From: JABDDM01 sp038240295 | Lineage (GTDB): Bacteria; Bacteroidota; Ignavibacteria; Palsa-1295 | NCBI GenBank assembly: GCA_038240295.1 | Contig: JBBSDW010000037.1 | Location: 1 to 23,138 of the forward strand | Reading direction: 5' to 3' | Length of the DNA: 23,138 bases | Shown here: positions 7,009 to 14,201 of the stretch, in pieces | How positions within the stretch are numbered: the first letter of the stretch is position 1 | Layout: every line of letters begins with the position of its first letter | The notes under the pieces: model-generated | The model's input: only the letters and a program-made list of their open reading frames with translations | Told to the model about the DNA's origin: nothing | Database searches by the model: none | Translations under genes and position numbers: made by a program

Positions 7009-8259
7009 ATGATTTCTTCTAAAATACTTCGGCTTGCCGCAGTCTTTACTGCCATCGTGCTTGCTCCTTTGTCCCTTCACGCACAAGCTCGCGATTTCCA
7101 TACCCAGCGCGTTGTTCTCGACGATGGGAACGGCAACACGACTACCATCCAGACCACCGGCGCCGCAAACGGAACGTTCACCGTTCCGAGCAACACCCCG
7201 AACTCGGGCGACGTGATCACAAGCACGACTTCAGGCGGCACTACCTGGCAGGCGCCGGGTGGACTCCCGAGTGGAACTGTGATCATGTACACTTCTTCGA
7301 CTGCACCATCGGGATATACGCTGCTCTCAGGACCCACGATCCTCTCAGGTGCGAATTCGTGGACATCGGAAGCTGCTGTTCCAACCTATCGAAACGTACC
7401 GATGACGGGCGCGATCAACGGGAAGATCTACGTCGTCGGCGGTTACGCATCGAGCCTTGCCGCACTATCGTCGATGGATGTCTATGACGCTGCGTCGAAC
7501 ACGTGGAGCACCGACGTCACGACCGGCACTTTCACCGGGCGCGCCGAGGGTTCCGCTGCTGTTGTCGGCGGTAAGCTCTATGTCATGGGCGGCAATAAGA
7601 ATCCTGGTTATAGCACCGATAACCAAGTCTACGATCCCGTGGCAAAGTCATGGACCACGAAAGCTGCCATTCCTTCGACCGGTCGATACGGCCCGATCGC
7701 GCTTGCCTCCGGTAACTACATCTATTTGATCGGCGGCGGTAATGGCCAGAATCTTCTCAATAACGACGTCTATGACGTTTCGACTGACACGTGGAATACA
7801 ACAAAGACAGGCGTGGCGCTCACATCTGTTATGTCGGGTGCCGTGGGCGCTGCCCTCAACGGCAAATTTTATTTGCTCGCGAATAATGTAAGCCCCGATT
7901 TCCGCTCGTATGACGCAACAACCAATACCTGGTCGACGCTCGGTGTTACGGGACTTACAAGCAGACAATCAGCCACACTTGCTGCTGCCAATGGAAATAT
8001 TTACGCGATCGGAGGAGTTATCTCCAGCGGGCCGCCCAACCCTCCGCAATATCTTAACACGACCGAGTTATTTAATCCCTCGACCGGTACGTGGAGCGCA
8101 GGGATATCGAACGGACTGACTCCACAATATGGTGCGGTCTCGGCCGTCGTGAACAGCACGATCTATATGCTCTGCGGAAAGAATGGCGGCGCAAGCAATG
8201 CCACGCTTAACGAATCGATCATCAGCGGAACCTCGATCTACTATTATGTGAAGAACTGA
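7009..8259 (+). CDS. Secreted kelch-repeat beta-propeller protein with tail-fibre-like ends
   Basis: The product is 416 residues with a signal peptide (MISSKILRLAAVFTAIVLAP, cleavage near LHA-Q). Residues ~34-90 are Thr/Gly/Asn-rich (DDGNGNTTTIQTTGAANGTF), like the shaft of tail-fibre or collagen-like proteins. GTVIMYTSSTAPSGYTLLSG (89-108) resembles the start of a phage tail-collar domain. Residues ~115-395 hold six kelch blades, seen from VVGG (142-145), VMGG (192-195), LIGGG (240-244), a degenerate blade near 288, AIGG (333-336) and MLCGK (387-391), each with a following YD..T.TW or similar. The C-terminus ..SGTSIYYYVKN resembles the end of tail-fibre/collar proteins. There is no T9SS sorting domain, unlike the other large secreted proteins here. 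Kelch propellers bind proteins or glycans, or form galactose-oxidase-like enzymes; I see no oxidase active site. Role unknown, probably periplasmic or surface. Confidence 0.8.
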   Translation: MISSKILRLAAVFTAIVLAPLSLHAQARDFHTQRVVLDDGNGNTTTIQTTGAANGTFTVPSNTPNSGDVITSTTSGGTTWQAPGGLPSGTVIMYTSSTAPSGYTLLSGPTILSGANSWTSEAAVPTYRNVPMTGAINGKIYVVGGYASSLAALSSMDVYDAASNTWSTDVTTGTFTGRAEGSAAVVGGKLYVMGGNKNPGYSTDNQVYDPVAKSWTTKAAIPSTGRYGPIALASGNYIYLIGGGNGQNLLNNDVYDVSTDTWNTTKTGVALTSVMSGAVGAALNGKFYLLANNVSPDFRSYDATTNTWSTLGVTGLTSRQSATLAAANGNIYAIGGVISSGPPNPPQYLNTTELFNPSTGTWSAGISNGLTPQYGAVSAVVNSTIYMLCGKNGGASNATLNESIISGTSIYYYVKN

Positions 8260-8264
8260 GGCGC

Positions 8265-8299
8265 GGGGAACAGAGAACAGCGAACTGGGAAAAGTGAAC
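8265..8299 (+). repeat. Five phased 7-bp repeats (consensus NGNGAAC), inverted relative to the other arrays
   Basis: Five consecutive heptads (GGGGAAC, AGAGAAC, AGCGAAC, then two more) start six bases after the kelch stop codon. Their complement is GTTCNCN, matching the TGTTCCC units on the other side of the gene. Confidence 0.7.
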
Positions 8300-8348
8300 A
8301 GCCAGAAGCTCGAACCCACTTTCGATCCCTCTTTTCTCCGACCCCCAC

Positions 8349-8376
8349 TGTCCCCTGTTCGCCATTCCCTGCTCCC
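8349..8376 (+). repeat. Four phased 7-bp repeats (consensus TGTTCCC)
   Basis: TGTCCCC, TGTTCGC, CATTCCC and TGCTCCC follow each other in phase, in the same orientation as the array before the kelch gene. Together with the inverted array at 8265-8299 they could fold into a long imperfect hairpin downstream of the gene. Confidence 0.65.
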
Positions 8377-8416
8377 GCGACCAGCCAGTCAAGTACACTG
8401 TTGGGTTTGACCCGAG

Positions 8417-8461
8417 CATTCCATTAGCTCCTTGACTTCGCTAAAGCTCTCTCCGGATGAC
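8417..8461 (-). repeat. Short dispersed repeat of the GTCATCC.GAG...GCGAAG type
   Basis: On the minus strand the element opens GTCATCCGGAGAGAGC, continues through TTTAGCGAAGTCAAGGAG and ends near GGAATG. The form GTCAT..(C/G).GAG...GCGAAG...GGA recurs as short dispersed sequences in many bacterial genomes. It lies between the kelch and transporter genes, where I see no coding sequence. Confidence 0.5.
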
Positions 8462-8564
8462 ATTCCCATGTGCTCGCGTGGAAAAACGTTTATCTGGATC
8501 CGCGTGGCCTAAAGATCCATCGCAACGCTTTAGACCAATTTCATTCCCAGCCTCGAAGCGGCTT

Positions 8565-8572
8565 TAATTTTG
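8565..8572 (+). promoter_or_regulatory. Bacteroidota-type -7 element (TAATTTTG) for the EamA gene
   Basis: TAATTTTG matches TAnnTTTG exactly, 34 bases before the ATG at 8607. The -33 TTG is not evident at the expected distance. Confidence 0.4.
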
Positions 8573-8606
8573 CAACGAGATCGAACGAACATTCTCAAAC
8601 TGACTC

Positions 8607-9029
8607 ATGCCATCCTGGTTCATCTATGCTGCGCTTAGCGCCGTCTTTGCGGCGCTTACTGCTATGTTTATCAAGCTCGGAACTTCGACGATCGATTCCG
8701 ATATCGCGACCTTCTACCGCACGATCCTCATCGTCTTCGTTGCACTCGCAGTCGTGCTGATCAAGCAGAAGCGTTTTACCTTCGGAGAGGCATCAAATAA
8801 GGAGATTCTCTTTCTGAGTCTTTCCGCCCTTGCGACCGGACTCAGCTGGCTCGCCTATTTCAAAGCGATGAAGGAAGGACCGATCTCGAAAGTATCGCTG
8901 ATCGATAAATCGTCGGTGATTCTTGTAGTACTCATCGGTCTCCTCTTTTTTCAGGAAAAGATGAGCATCAAAGGCGGCATCGGAGTTGGCCTCATCATCG
9001 GCGGGTTGTATATGCTGTATCTGGGATAA
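8607..9029 (+). CDS. Half-size EamA (drug/metabolite transporter) family membrane protein
   Basis: The product is 140 residues with five hydrophobic helices, a single EamA unit rather than the two found in full-length DMT transporters. It opens MPSWFIYAALSAVFAALTAM, with a Lys in helix 1 (MFIKLGTS). Family-typical stretches are LSWLAYFKAMKEGPISKVSL in the middle and VVLIGLLFFQEKMS followed by GGIGVGLIIGGLYMLYL at the end. Single-unit EamA proteins are thought to work as dimers. The substrate cannot be predicted. The gene stands alone between repeat-rich stretches, with a -7 element upstream and no Shine-Dalgarno site. Confidence 0.85.
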   Translation: MPSWFIYAALSAVFAALTAMFIKLGTSTIDSDIATFYRTILIVFVALAVVLIKQKRFTFGEASNKEILFLSLSALATGLSWLAYFKAMKEGPISKVSLIDKSSVILVVLIGLLFFQEKMSIKGGIGVGLIIGGLYMLYLG

Positions 9030-9085
9030 TCAATCTTGATCGCACGCGGCGCAAAAGTTTCATCGCTGACTCCAACGTCTCGAAG

Positions 9086-9140
9086 CGTCATTGCGAGGAG
9101 GATTGATTCGCAACGCGAATCAACCGACGAAGCAATCTTT
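9086..9140 (+). repeat. Short dispersed repeat of the CGTCATTGCGAGGAG...CGACGAAGCAATC type
   Basis: The ends CGTCATTGCGAGGAG and CGACGAAGCAATC are those of a short repeat found in many unrelated bacterial genomes. Between them sits a hairpin (TTGATTCG/CGAATCAA, loop CAACG). The outer ends also pair (ATTGC/GCAAT). It lies in the 446-base gene-free gap between the transporter and priA. Confidence 0.55.
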
Positions 9141-9230
9141 CTGAGCGGGGGAGAATCGGGGCAAAAGGGTCGCTTGGTCTGTGCTCGAATGGAAAAACAG
9201 CATGTGGGTTAGGGACAAAGTAATTGAACG

Positions 9231-9293
9231 GTCATTCTGAGAAGCGTCCGATCATCTACGTTTGAATCAACTCCATGCGCGACGAAGAATCTT
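9231..9293 (+). repeat. Short dispersed repeat of the GTCATTCTGAG...GCGACGAAGAATCTTG type
   Basis: The ends GTCATTCTGAG and CGACGAAGAATCTTG match another widely seen short repeat form, here with about 35 unrelated bases between the two halves. It follows the previous element by 90 bases in the same orientation. Confidence 0.5.
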
Positions 9294-9386
9294 GCCTTTC
9301 GTTCGCATGACTGCAAGGACCGAGGCAAGAACAATCATACTTCCTAACTCATAATTCATACTTGCCCGACCACCCTCTCCCTAAAT

Positions 9387-9440
9387 CCCTCTCCCATTCC
9401 TTGGGGGGAATGGGCGAGGGACTTTTAAGGACTTTTTTTT
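9387..9440 (+). terminator. Strong hairpin with T-run; terminator or CCCTCTCCC-type repeat
   Basis: CCCTC-T-CCCATTCC pairs with GGAATGGG-C-GAGGG (13 pairs, one mismatch, 6-base loop), then ACTTTTAAGGAC and eight T at 9433-9440. It could end plus-strand transcription 360 bases past the EamA stop. The lead-in ACCCTCTCCCTAAATCCC, however, is that of a common dispersed repeat, so it may be a repeat first and a terminator second. Confidence 0.5.
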
Positions 9441-9475
9441 AAGAAGAGGAGAGCCAGTGCACTCCCTAAGGATCG

Positions 9476-12040
9476 TTACATCACTCCCTGCACATCCACA
9501 TCGACCGTCACTTTGACTTGATTCGATGCGAAGCGGTTCTGATACTGGTCGAGCGCGCCGGTGATAAGTCTTCGAATTTTTTCTCCGTTTGGGTCGCTCT
9601 TCTTGATATCTTTGATGAGCACGTGCCAGCGATATTCGTTGCGAAGTTTTGTGATCGCTGGTGCGGCCGGACCGATCCGCTCGTAAAATGATCCGTGTTC
9701 CGGAAAGAGCAATCCAAAGGCAAGCGCCCGCTCTTTGACCGCTTGCTCGTGCAACCCACGAAACTCGATCAGGATCAACCGGCTGAATGGCGGATAATTC
9801 AGCGCTCGCCTGTCTTCCAACTCAAGCCGGAAAAATTGTTCGTAGTCATGCTGGCTCGCGAGGACGATCGCTCTGTTACCGGGCTGCAATGATTGTACGA
9901 GAACCTCTCCCGGCAATTCTTCCGAACGTCCGGCACGTCCAGCAACTTGCGATAGCAATTGAAACGTCCGTTCAGATGCGCGAAAATCGGGAAGGCATAA
10001 ACTCGTATCGGCGCTGATCACTCCGACGAGTGAAACGCGCGGAAAATCGAGACCCTTCGCGACCATCTGCGTTCCGAGCAAAATATCGGAGTCACCGCTT
10101 GCGAAGCTGGTAAGAATGCGTTTGAACGATCCCTTTCGCGCGGTCGTGTCGAGATCCATTCGTTCGATCTTCGCATCCGGAAAAGCTTCCTGAATATCCT
10201 CCTGCACGCGCTCGGTACCGAGACCTCCCAATCTGAGGTCCTCGCTGCCGCAGACCGAGCAGGTCGTTCGCTTCGGTGTGTAATATCCGCAATAGTGACA
10301 TTGCATCTGCGACTTTGCGCGGTGATAGGTCATCGTGACCGCGCAATTGGGGCACATTTCCGGCTCACCGCAATTCGTGCATTCGAGATACGTCGAAAAT
10401 CCTCGGCGATTCTGAAACAGAACGATTCCTTCTTTTTTCTTGAGACGTTCGCGAATCGCGTCCTGCAGTTCGGGAGTCAATGCCGTTCGTGCCCGGTCGA
10501 ACCCTGGACGATTTGCAGCGCGCCGTTGATCGATGATCGTGACGGGTGGCAGCGATGCGCGCTTTGCCCGTTCCTTCATCGTGAGCAACTGATACTTTCC
10601 TTCGATCGCGTTTTGATAGCTTTCGATCGAAGGCGTTGCAGAGCCGAGAACCGCAACGGCGCCGAGCATCGAGGCGCGAACAACTGCGGCGTCGCGAGCA
10701 TTGTAGCGCGGCGTTTTGTCGAATTGCTTGAACGTCCCTTCATGCTCCTCGTCGACAATAATGAGACGGAGATCTTTGATCGGCGCGAAGACCGCGCTGC
10801 GAGCGCCGATCGCGATGCGCGCGCGGCCCTCGACGAGCGAGCGAAAGGCAGCACTCCGCTCGCCAACTGAAAGTTTTGAATGTAAGACCGCAATATCCTC
10901 GTCGCGTTCGATCGAAAGCCGTGATTTGAATCGTTCGATAAGCTGCGGGGTCAGTGCGATCTCTGGTACGAGTATCAGCACACCATTGCCCGAAGCGAGC
11001 ACTTCCTGCGCGACGGAAGTATAGACTTCGGTCTTCCCTGAACCTGTAACGCCATGCAGCAAAAACGTCTTGTGTTCGCCGAGACGAACCTGCTCCGCGA
11101 TCACTTTGGTCGCATATCGTTGTTCCCCGGTGAGCGTAAGATTCTGGATGTCATGCTCGCCCGGCAGATCGCGCTGATATTCCGCAGTGCGGCTTTTGAT
11201 TGGTACGCGATCGAGGATAACGAGTCCCTTCTCGTGCAGCGCTTTTAACGTTGAGGCAGTCGCGCCGGCAGCTTTGAGCAACAACGGTACGGCAAATGAA
11301 TCTTCGGATGAAGTTTGCGCATGCTGAAGTAATGAAAGCAGAATATTGGCCTGCCGCGGCGCCGTGCGTTCGAGCGCGGAAAGCGTCAGACTGAGCGACT
11401 CCGATCCGGGACGCAGATGATCGGGCAACATTGCGACCTGCTCGGTCTTGATTCGTGCATTGCGAACAAGTGGGCGCTCCAGATGAAGCACTCCTTCTTC
11501 CTCGAGCGTGTGGATGAGCGCATAGATTGAAACAGACTTGAGCGCTTTTTGAATTTGCGCGATCGAGCGGCCTTCGGGATGATCGGCAAGCAGTCGGAGC
11601 AGTTCCGGCCGCTTCTTCCCTTTTCCTGGCTTTAGTGACGCCGCCAATCCAAGTGGATCGGGATGATCGAGAATAACACGCGAGCTTGTCTCGGGTTTGA
11701 GACCTTCCGGCAGTGCGGCCTGAAGCACATCGCCCCAACTGGCCATGTAGTACTGTGCGATCCATTTCGCCCATTCAAGAAACTGGCGATCGAAGATCGG
11801 TGAAGGATCGAGGATATCGGCGATCGGGCGAAGTTTTTGCTCGATCTCGGGCTTCAGATGACTGGCCGCAACAAGAACTCCTGTGACGATCTTTTTGCCA
11901 AGCGGCACCAGCACCCGCACGCCGGGCCGCGCGAGTGGAGCTAACTCCGGCGGAATAGCATAGGAGAGCCCATCGGTGCCTCCCGAATGATATTTAAATG
12001 GAAGCGATACAGCAACCGTGGCATACTGGACCTGAGCCAT
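9476..12040 (-). CDS. priA: Primosomal protein N' (replication restart helicase PriA)
   Basis: The 854-residue product is longer than the ~730 of enteric PriA but within what is usual for Bacteroidota-type proteins. It restarts stalled forks by unwinding DNA 3'-5' and loading the replicative helicase. Residues ~1-115 form the 3'-DNA-binding domain (PLPF-like start, PGVRVLVPLGKK). The helicase core has Walker A GVTGSGKT (330-337), DEEH (430-433), GSATPS (466-471) and the motif VI region SQVAGRAGR (698-706). Inserted between the lobes is the zinc module with all eight cysteines (554, 557, 563, 566, 581, 584, 594, 597). The extra length lies mainly at 120-300, before the helicase core. It is the last gene of a probable operon, 79 bases after the HicB-like gene. 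Confidence 0.97.
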   Translation of the reverse strand: MAQVQYATVAVSLPFKYHSGGTDGLSYAIPPELAPLARPGVRVLVPLGKKIVTGVLVAASHLKPEIEQKLRPIADILDPSPIFDRQFLEWAKWIAQYYMASWGDVLQAALPEGLKPETSSRVILDHPDPLGLAASLKPGKGKKRPELLRLLADHPEGRSIAQIQKALKSVSIYALIHTLEEEGVLHLERPLVRNARIKTEQVAMLPDHLRPGSESLSLTLSALERTAPRQANILLSLLQHAQTSSEDSFAVPLLLKAAGATASTLKALHEKGLVILDRVPIKSRTAEYQRDLPGEHDIQNLTLTGEQRYATKVIAEQVRLGEHKTFLLHGVTGSGKTEVYTSVAQEVLASGNGVLILVPEIALTPQLIERFKSRLSIERDEDIAVLHSKLSVGERSAAFRSLVEGRARIAIGARSAVFAPIKDLRLIIVDEEHEGTFKQFDKTPRYNARDAAVVRASMLGAVAVLGSATPSIESYQNAIEGKYQLLTMKERAKRASLPPVTIIDQRRAANRPGFDRARTALTPELQDAIRERLKKKEGIVLFQNRRGFSTYLECTNCGEPEMCPNCAVTMTYHRAKSQMQCHYCGYYTPKRTTCSVCGSEDLRLGGLGTERVQEDIQEAFPDAKIERMDLDTTARKGSFKRILTSFASGDSDILLGTQMVAKGLDFPRVSLVGVISADTSLCLPDFRASERTFQLLSQVAGRAGRSEELPGEVLVQSLQPGNRAIVLASQHDYEQFFRLELEDRRALNYPPFSRLILIEFRGLHEQAVKERALAFGLLFPEHGSFYERIGPAAPAITKLRNEYRWHVLIKDIKKSDPNGEKIRRLITGALDQYQNRFASNQVKVTVDVDVQGVM

Positions 12041-12119
12041 GAAGCTTGGTTATCGTTGAAGCAACGCTTTGAGTATTGTGAGCTGCCCGCTCCTATCGAG
12101 AGAACGGTGTCTCCCAATT

Positions 12120-12308
12120 TCAAGCACCTTCCGCAGACTTTCCTTCGAGGTTGGCAACATGCTCCAGAATGAGCTGTTTCATTTTGTTCTCGACCTGCTC
12201 ATGCGCCGTGCCTCGAACGATCAATTCGAGTTGTGGGCAAAACGCAGAATAAACCGTTTCGCCCTGACGACGCACGAGGATCTCATATTCGACATCTCCG
12301 ACCAGCAT
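12120..12308 (-). CDS. Small HicB-like protein
   Basis: The product is 62 residues: MLVGDVEYEILVRRQGETVY, SAFCPQLELIVRGTAHEQ, then a helical end (VENKMKQLILEHVANLE). Three features fit the small HicB-like (partial RNase H) fold: a strand with alternating hydrophobics, the AFCPQL turn (compare AYCPEL in HicB proteins), and a following G.T..E..E...QLI helix. In toxin-antitoxin pairs HicB neutralises the HicA toxin, but no HicA-like double-stranded-RNA-binding gene lies beside it and there is no DNA-binding tail. It is therefore better read as a solitary HicB-like protein. It starts 24 bases after the M3 peptidase stop and has a good ribosome binding site, so it is probably translated from the peptidase-priA transcript. 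Confidence 0.65.
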   Translation of the reverse strand: MLVGDVEYEILVRRQGETVYSAFCPQLELIVRGTAHEQVENKMKQLILEHVANLEGKSAEGA

Positions 12309-12313
12309 ATTTT

Positions 12314-12320
12314 CTCTCCT
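12314..12320 (-). promoter_or_regulatory. Ribosome binding site (AGGAGAG) of the HicB-like gene
   Basis: AGGAGAG lies 5 bases before the ATG at 12308. It is notable because most starts in this window show no Shine-Dalgarno site, and it fixes the start of this short gene. Confidence 0.7.
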
Positions 12321-12332
12321 GTTGCTATTAAG

Positions 12333-14045
12333 TTAAACTTCTGCAAATTCCTCGACGCCCAATTCACTTGCTGCATGCTCCATCAATTCCTGCATCAGGC
12401 GAGGATCGAACGGCGATCGAAGTCCCGATGACTTGAAGATCGTGAGTACCGATTCCCTGCCGCCCATCTGGCAAAGCTTGAGATAGGTCTCGAGGGCCAG
12501 CTCCTTATTCGATGCATCCATCAGTGCAAGCTGCATTGCCCCCGTCTCCGCGATCGCGTAGTCGATATAGTAGAACGGAGCGCGGAAAATGTGGCCCTGC
12601 CCGTACCACCGCGCGACCTTCTCCCGATCCATACCCGAAAAGTCGATCCCTGGTTTATAAATATCCCAGATGCGCGCCCACGCATTGTCGCGTTCCGTGA
12701 TCGAGCAAGTCGGATGTTCGTACACCCAATGCTGGAATTCATCGACAACGCCGATATAGCAAAGGATCTCGACGGCTTCGCGCCAGCGGCCACGGCGCAC
12801 TTTCTCTGCATGCTCCTCGGAGAAAAAGTGAGACATCTCTTTCATGCTCAGATATTCCATTCCCATCGAATGGACTTCCGCAACATCGAGCGTTGGGTGC
12901 TGGAGATCGACCGATTCGATCGCCGACGATTCCCACGCCTGGAATGCATGACCCATTTCGTGCATCAATGTGCCTACGTCTTCCTCGTCGCCTGTCGAGT
13001 TGCAAAGAATTGCAGCGCGGCCTTCGTCGCTAAACGACGTGCAAAAAGCGCCAGCCGATTTATTCGGGCGATTCTCAAGATCGATCAGACCTTCATCGAC
13101 CATCCGTTTGAAATGTCCGCCCAATCTCGGAGAGATCGCATCAAACACTTTCTGCGCCTTTGCAAGCTGCGTATCGACGGGTGCAATGCCTTGAGGAAGC
13201 GTGAGCGATGGCGTGTATGCCAGATCCCACGGTTTTAACGCGGCCAGGCCCAACTCAGCGCACTGGCCTTCAAAGATCTTCGACTGTAGCGGAACAGCAT
13301 ACTTAAGCACAGACGCTCGAAAGGCCGCCGATTGTTCCGGACCGTAATCGGTGCGGCCCATGCCGAGATAACCGAGTGGAATAAAATTCTTGTGGCCGAG
13401 ATTGCGTCCCATCTGATCGCGTAAGTGGACCATCTCATCAAAGATCGCCGCAAGTTCGTCATGATGCTGGATGAACCACTGGCGGTGAGCGGTATACGCA
13501 TCCTTGCGAAGTGCAGCATCCTGGCTGCTTTGCATCGCGCGTGCAACCGCGAGCGTAACTTTTTTCCCATCCACCATGACTTCGCCCGAGCTGACGATCT
13601 TGTCATATCGATTGCCAAGGTCGCCAACTTTCACGCGCAACGCAGAATTGATCGGCGCAAGCGGCTGGATCTCCGTCTCGAGCGCCCGAATCAGAAAGCT
13701 TCCGTACCGAGCGGCAACGTCATGCTTGTACTTGCTCGTTACAAGTGCGTTCACAAGCTTCGAACTCGCATCGTCGCTTGCTGGCGTTACCTCTTCACGA
13801 AAATAGCGCTCCGCTTCGTCGAGCATCCGGTCGGCCATGTTCTTCGACTGCGCATAATAAATGCGGCTGCCTTCGCTGCTCACATAGGATTTCAGCGAAT
13901 TCCAATCTGCAAATAACGCAAGCCATTCGTCGGCAGAAGCTGAGGCCTCCGCAGCAGCGATACGATCGGTTAACTTTTTATACTCGGATTCGACAAACTC
14001 CTTGGTGAGTTTGTCGGCGCGCTCAGGATAATGCTTGTAATTCAT
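12333..14045 (-). CDS. M3 family oligoendopeptidase (zinc metallopeptidase)
   Basis: The 570-residue product is full length for the bacterial M3B group. The zinc motif is HEMGH (362-366, in GTLMHEMGHAFQAWES), with Glu390 in the helix AEVHSMGMEYL as the likely third ligand. Upstream, KNFIPLGYLGMGRTDYG and NKSAGAFCTSFSDEGRAAIL fit the subgroup of M3 peptidases that is related to but distinct from PepF. The C-terminal catalytic part has GQGHIFRAPFYYIDYAIAET, typical of the family. There is no signal peptide, so it should cleave short peptides in the cytoplasm. It is the first gene of a probable operon with the HicB-like gene and priA. No Shine-Dalgarno site precedes the ATG. Confidence 0.93.
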   Translation of the reverse strand: MNYKHYPERADKLTKEFVESEYKKLTDRIAAAEASASADEWLALFADWNSLKSYVSSEGSRIYYAQSKNMADRMLDEAERYFREEVTPASDDASSKLVNALVTSKYKHDVAARYGSFLIRALETEIQPLAPINSALRVKVGDLGNRYDKIVSSGEVMVDGKKVTLAVARAMQSSQDAALRKDAYTAHRQWFIQHHDELAAIFDEMVHLRDQMGRNLGHKNFIPLGYLGMGRTDYGPEQSAAFRASVLKYAVPLQSKIFEGQCAELGLAALKPWDLAYTPSLTLPQGIAPVDTQLAKAQKVFDAISPRLGGHFKRMVDEGLIDLENRPNKSAGAFCTSFSDEGRAAILCNSTGDEEDVGTLMHEMGHAFQAWESSAIESVDLQHPTLDVAEVHSMGMEYLSMKEMSHFFSEEHAEKVRRGRWREAVEILCYIGVVDEFQHWVYEHPTCSITERDNAWARIWDIYKPGIDFSGMDREKVARWYGQGHIFRAPFYYIDYAIAETGAMQLALMDASNKELALETYLKLCQMGGRESVLTIFKSSGLRSPFDPRLMQELMEHAASELGVEEFAEV

Positions 14046-14112
14046 TCGTTGGTGCTACAGATTGCAGGATCGAAATCGCTAACTCCCCGATTCAGACAAA
14101 AATGTATCCAAA

Positions 14113-14135
14113 TCTCCGCTGAAGAACAGTGGAGA
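14113..14135 (-). terminator. Possible intrinsic terminator of the FG-GAP/copper operon
   Basis: A 9-bp stem with one G-T pair (TCTCCACTG/CAGCGGAGA, loop TTCTT on the minus strand) is followed by TTTGGATACATTTTT. It lies 67 bases past the stop at 14202 and 68 bases before the M3 peptidase start, so it would separate the two operons. Confidence 0.4.
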
Positions 14136-14201
14136 GGGGAGCAAAGTTACCGATGACTGACCGCGTAAGGCTCGCTGCCCACCGATTCAGAAATCGAGCG
14201 G

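Noticed and set aside
12591..13238. 215-codon plus-strand frame
   Set aside because: Antisense to the M3 peptidase across its catalytic part; no recognisable domain.
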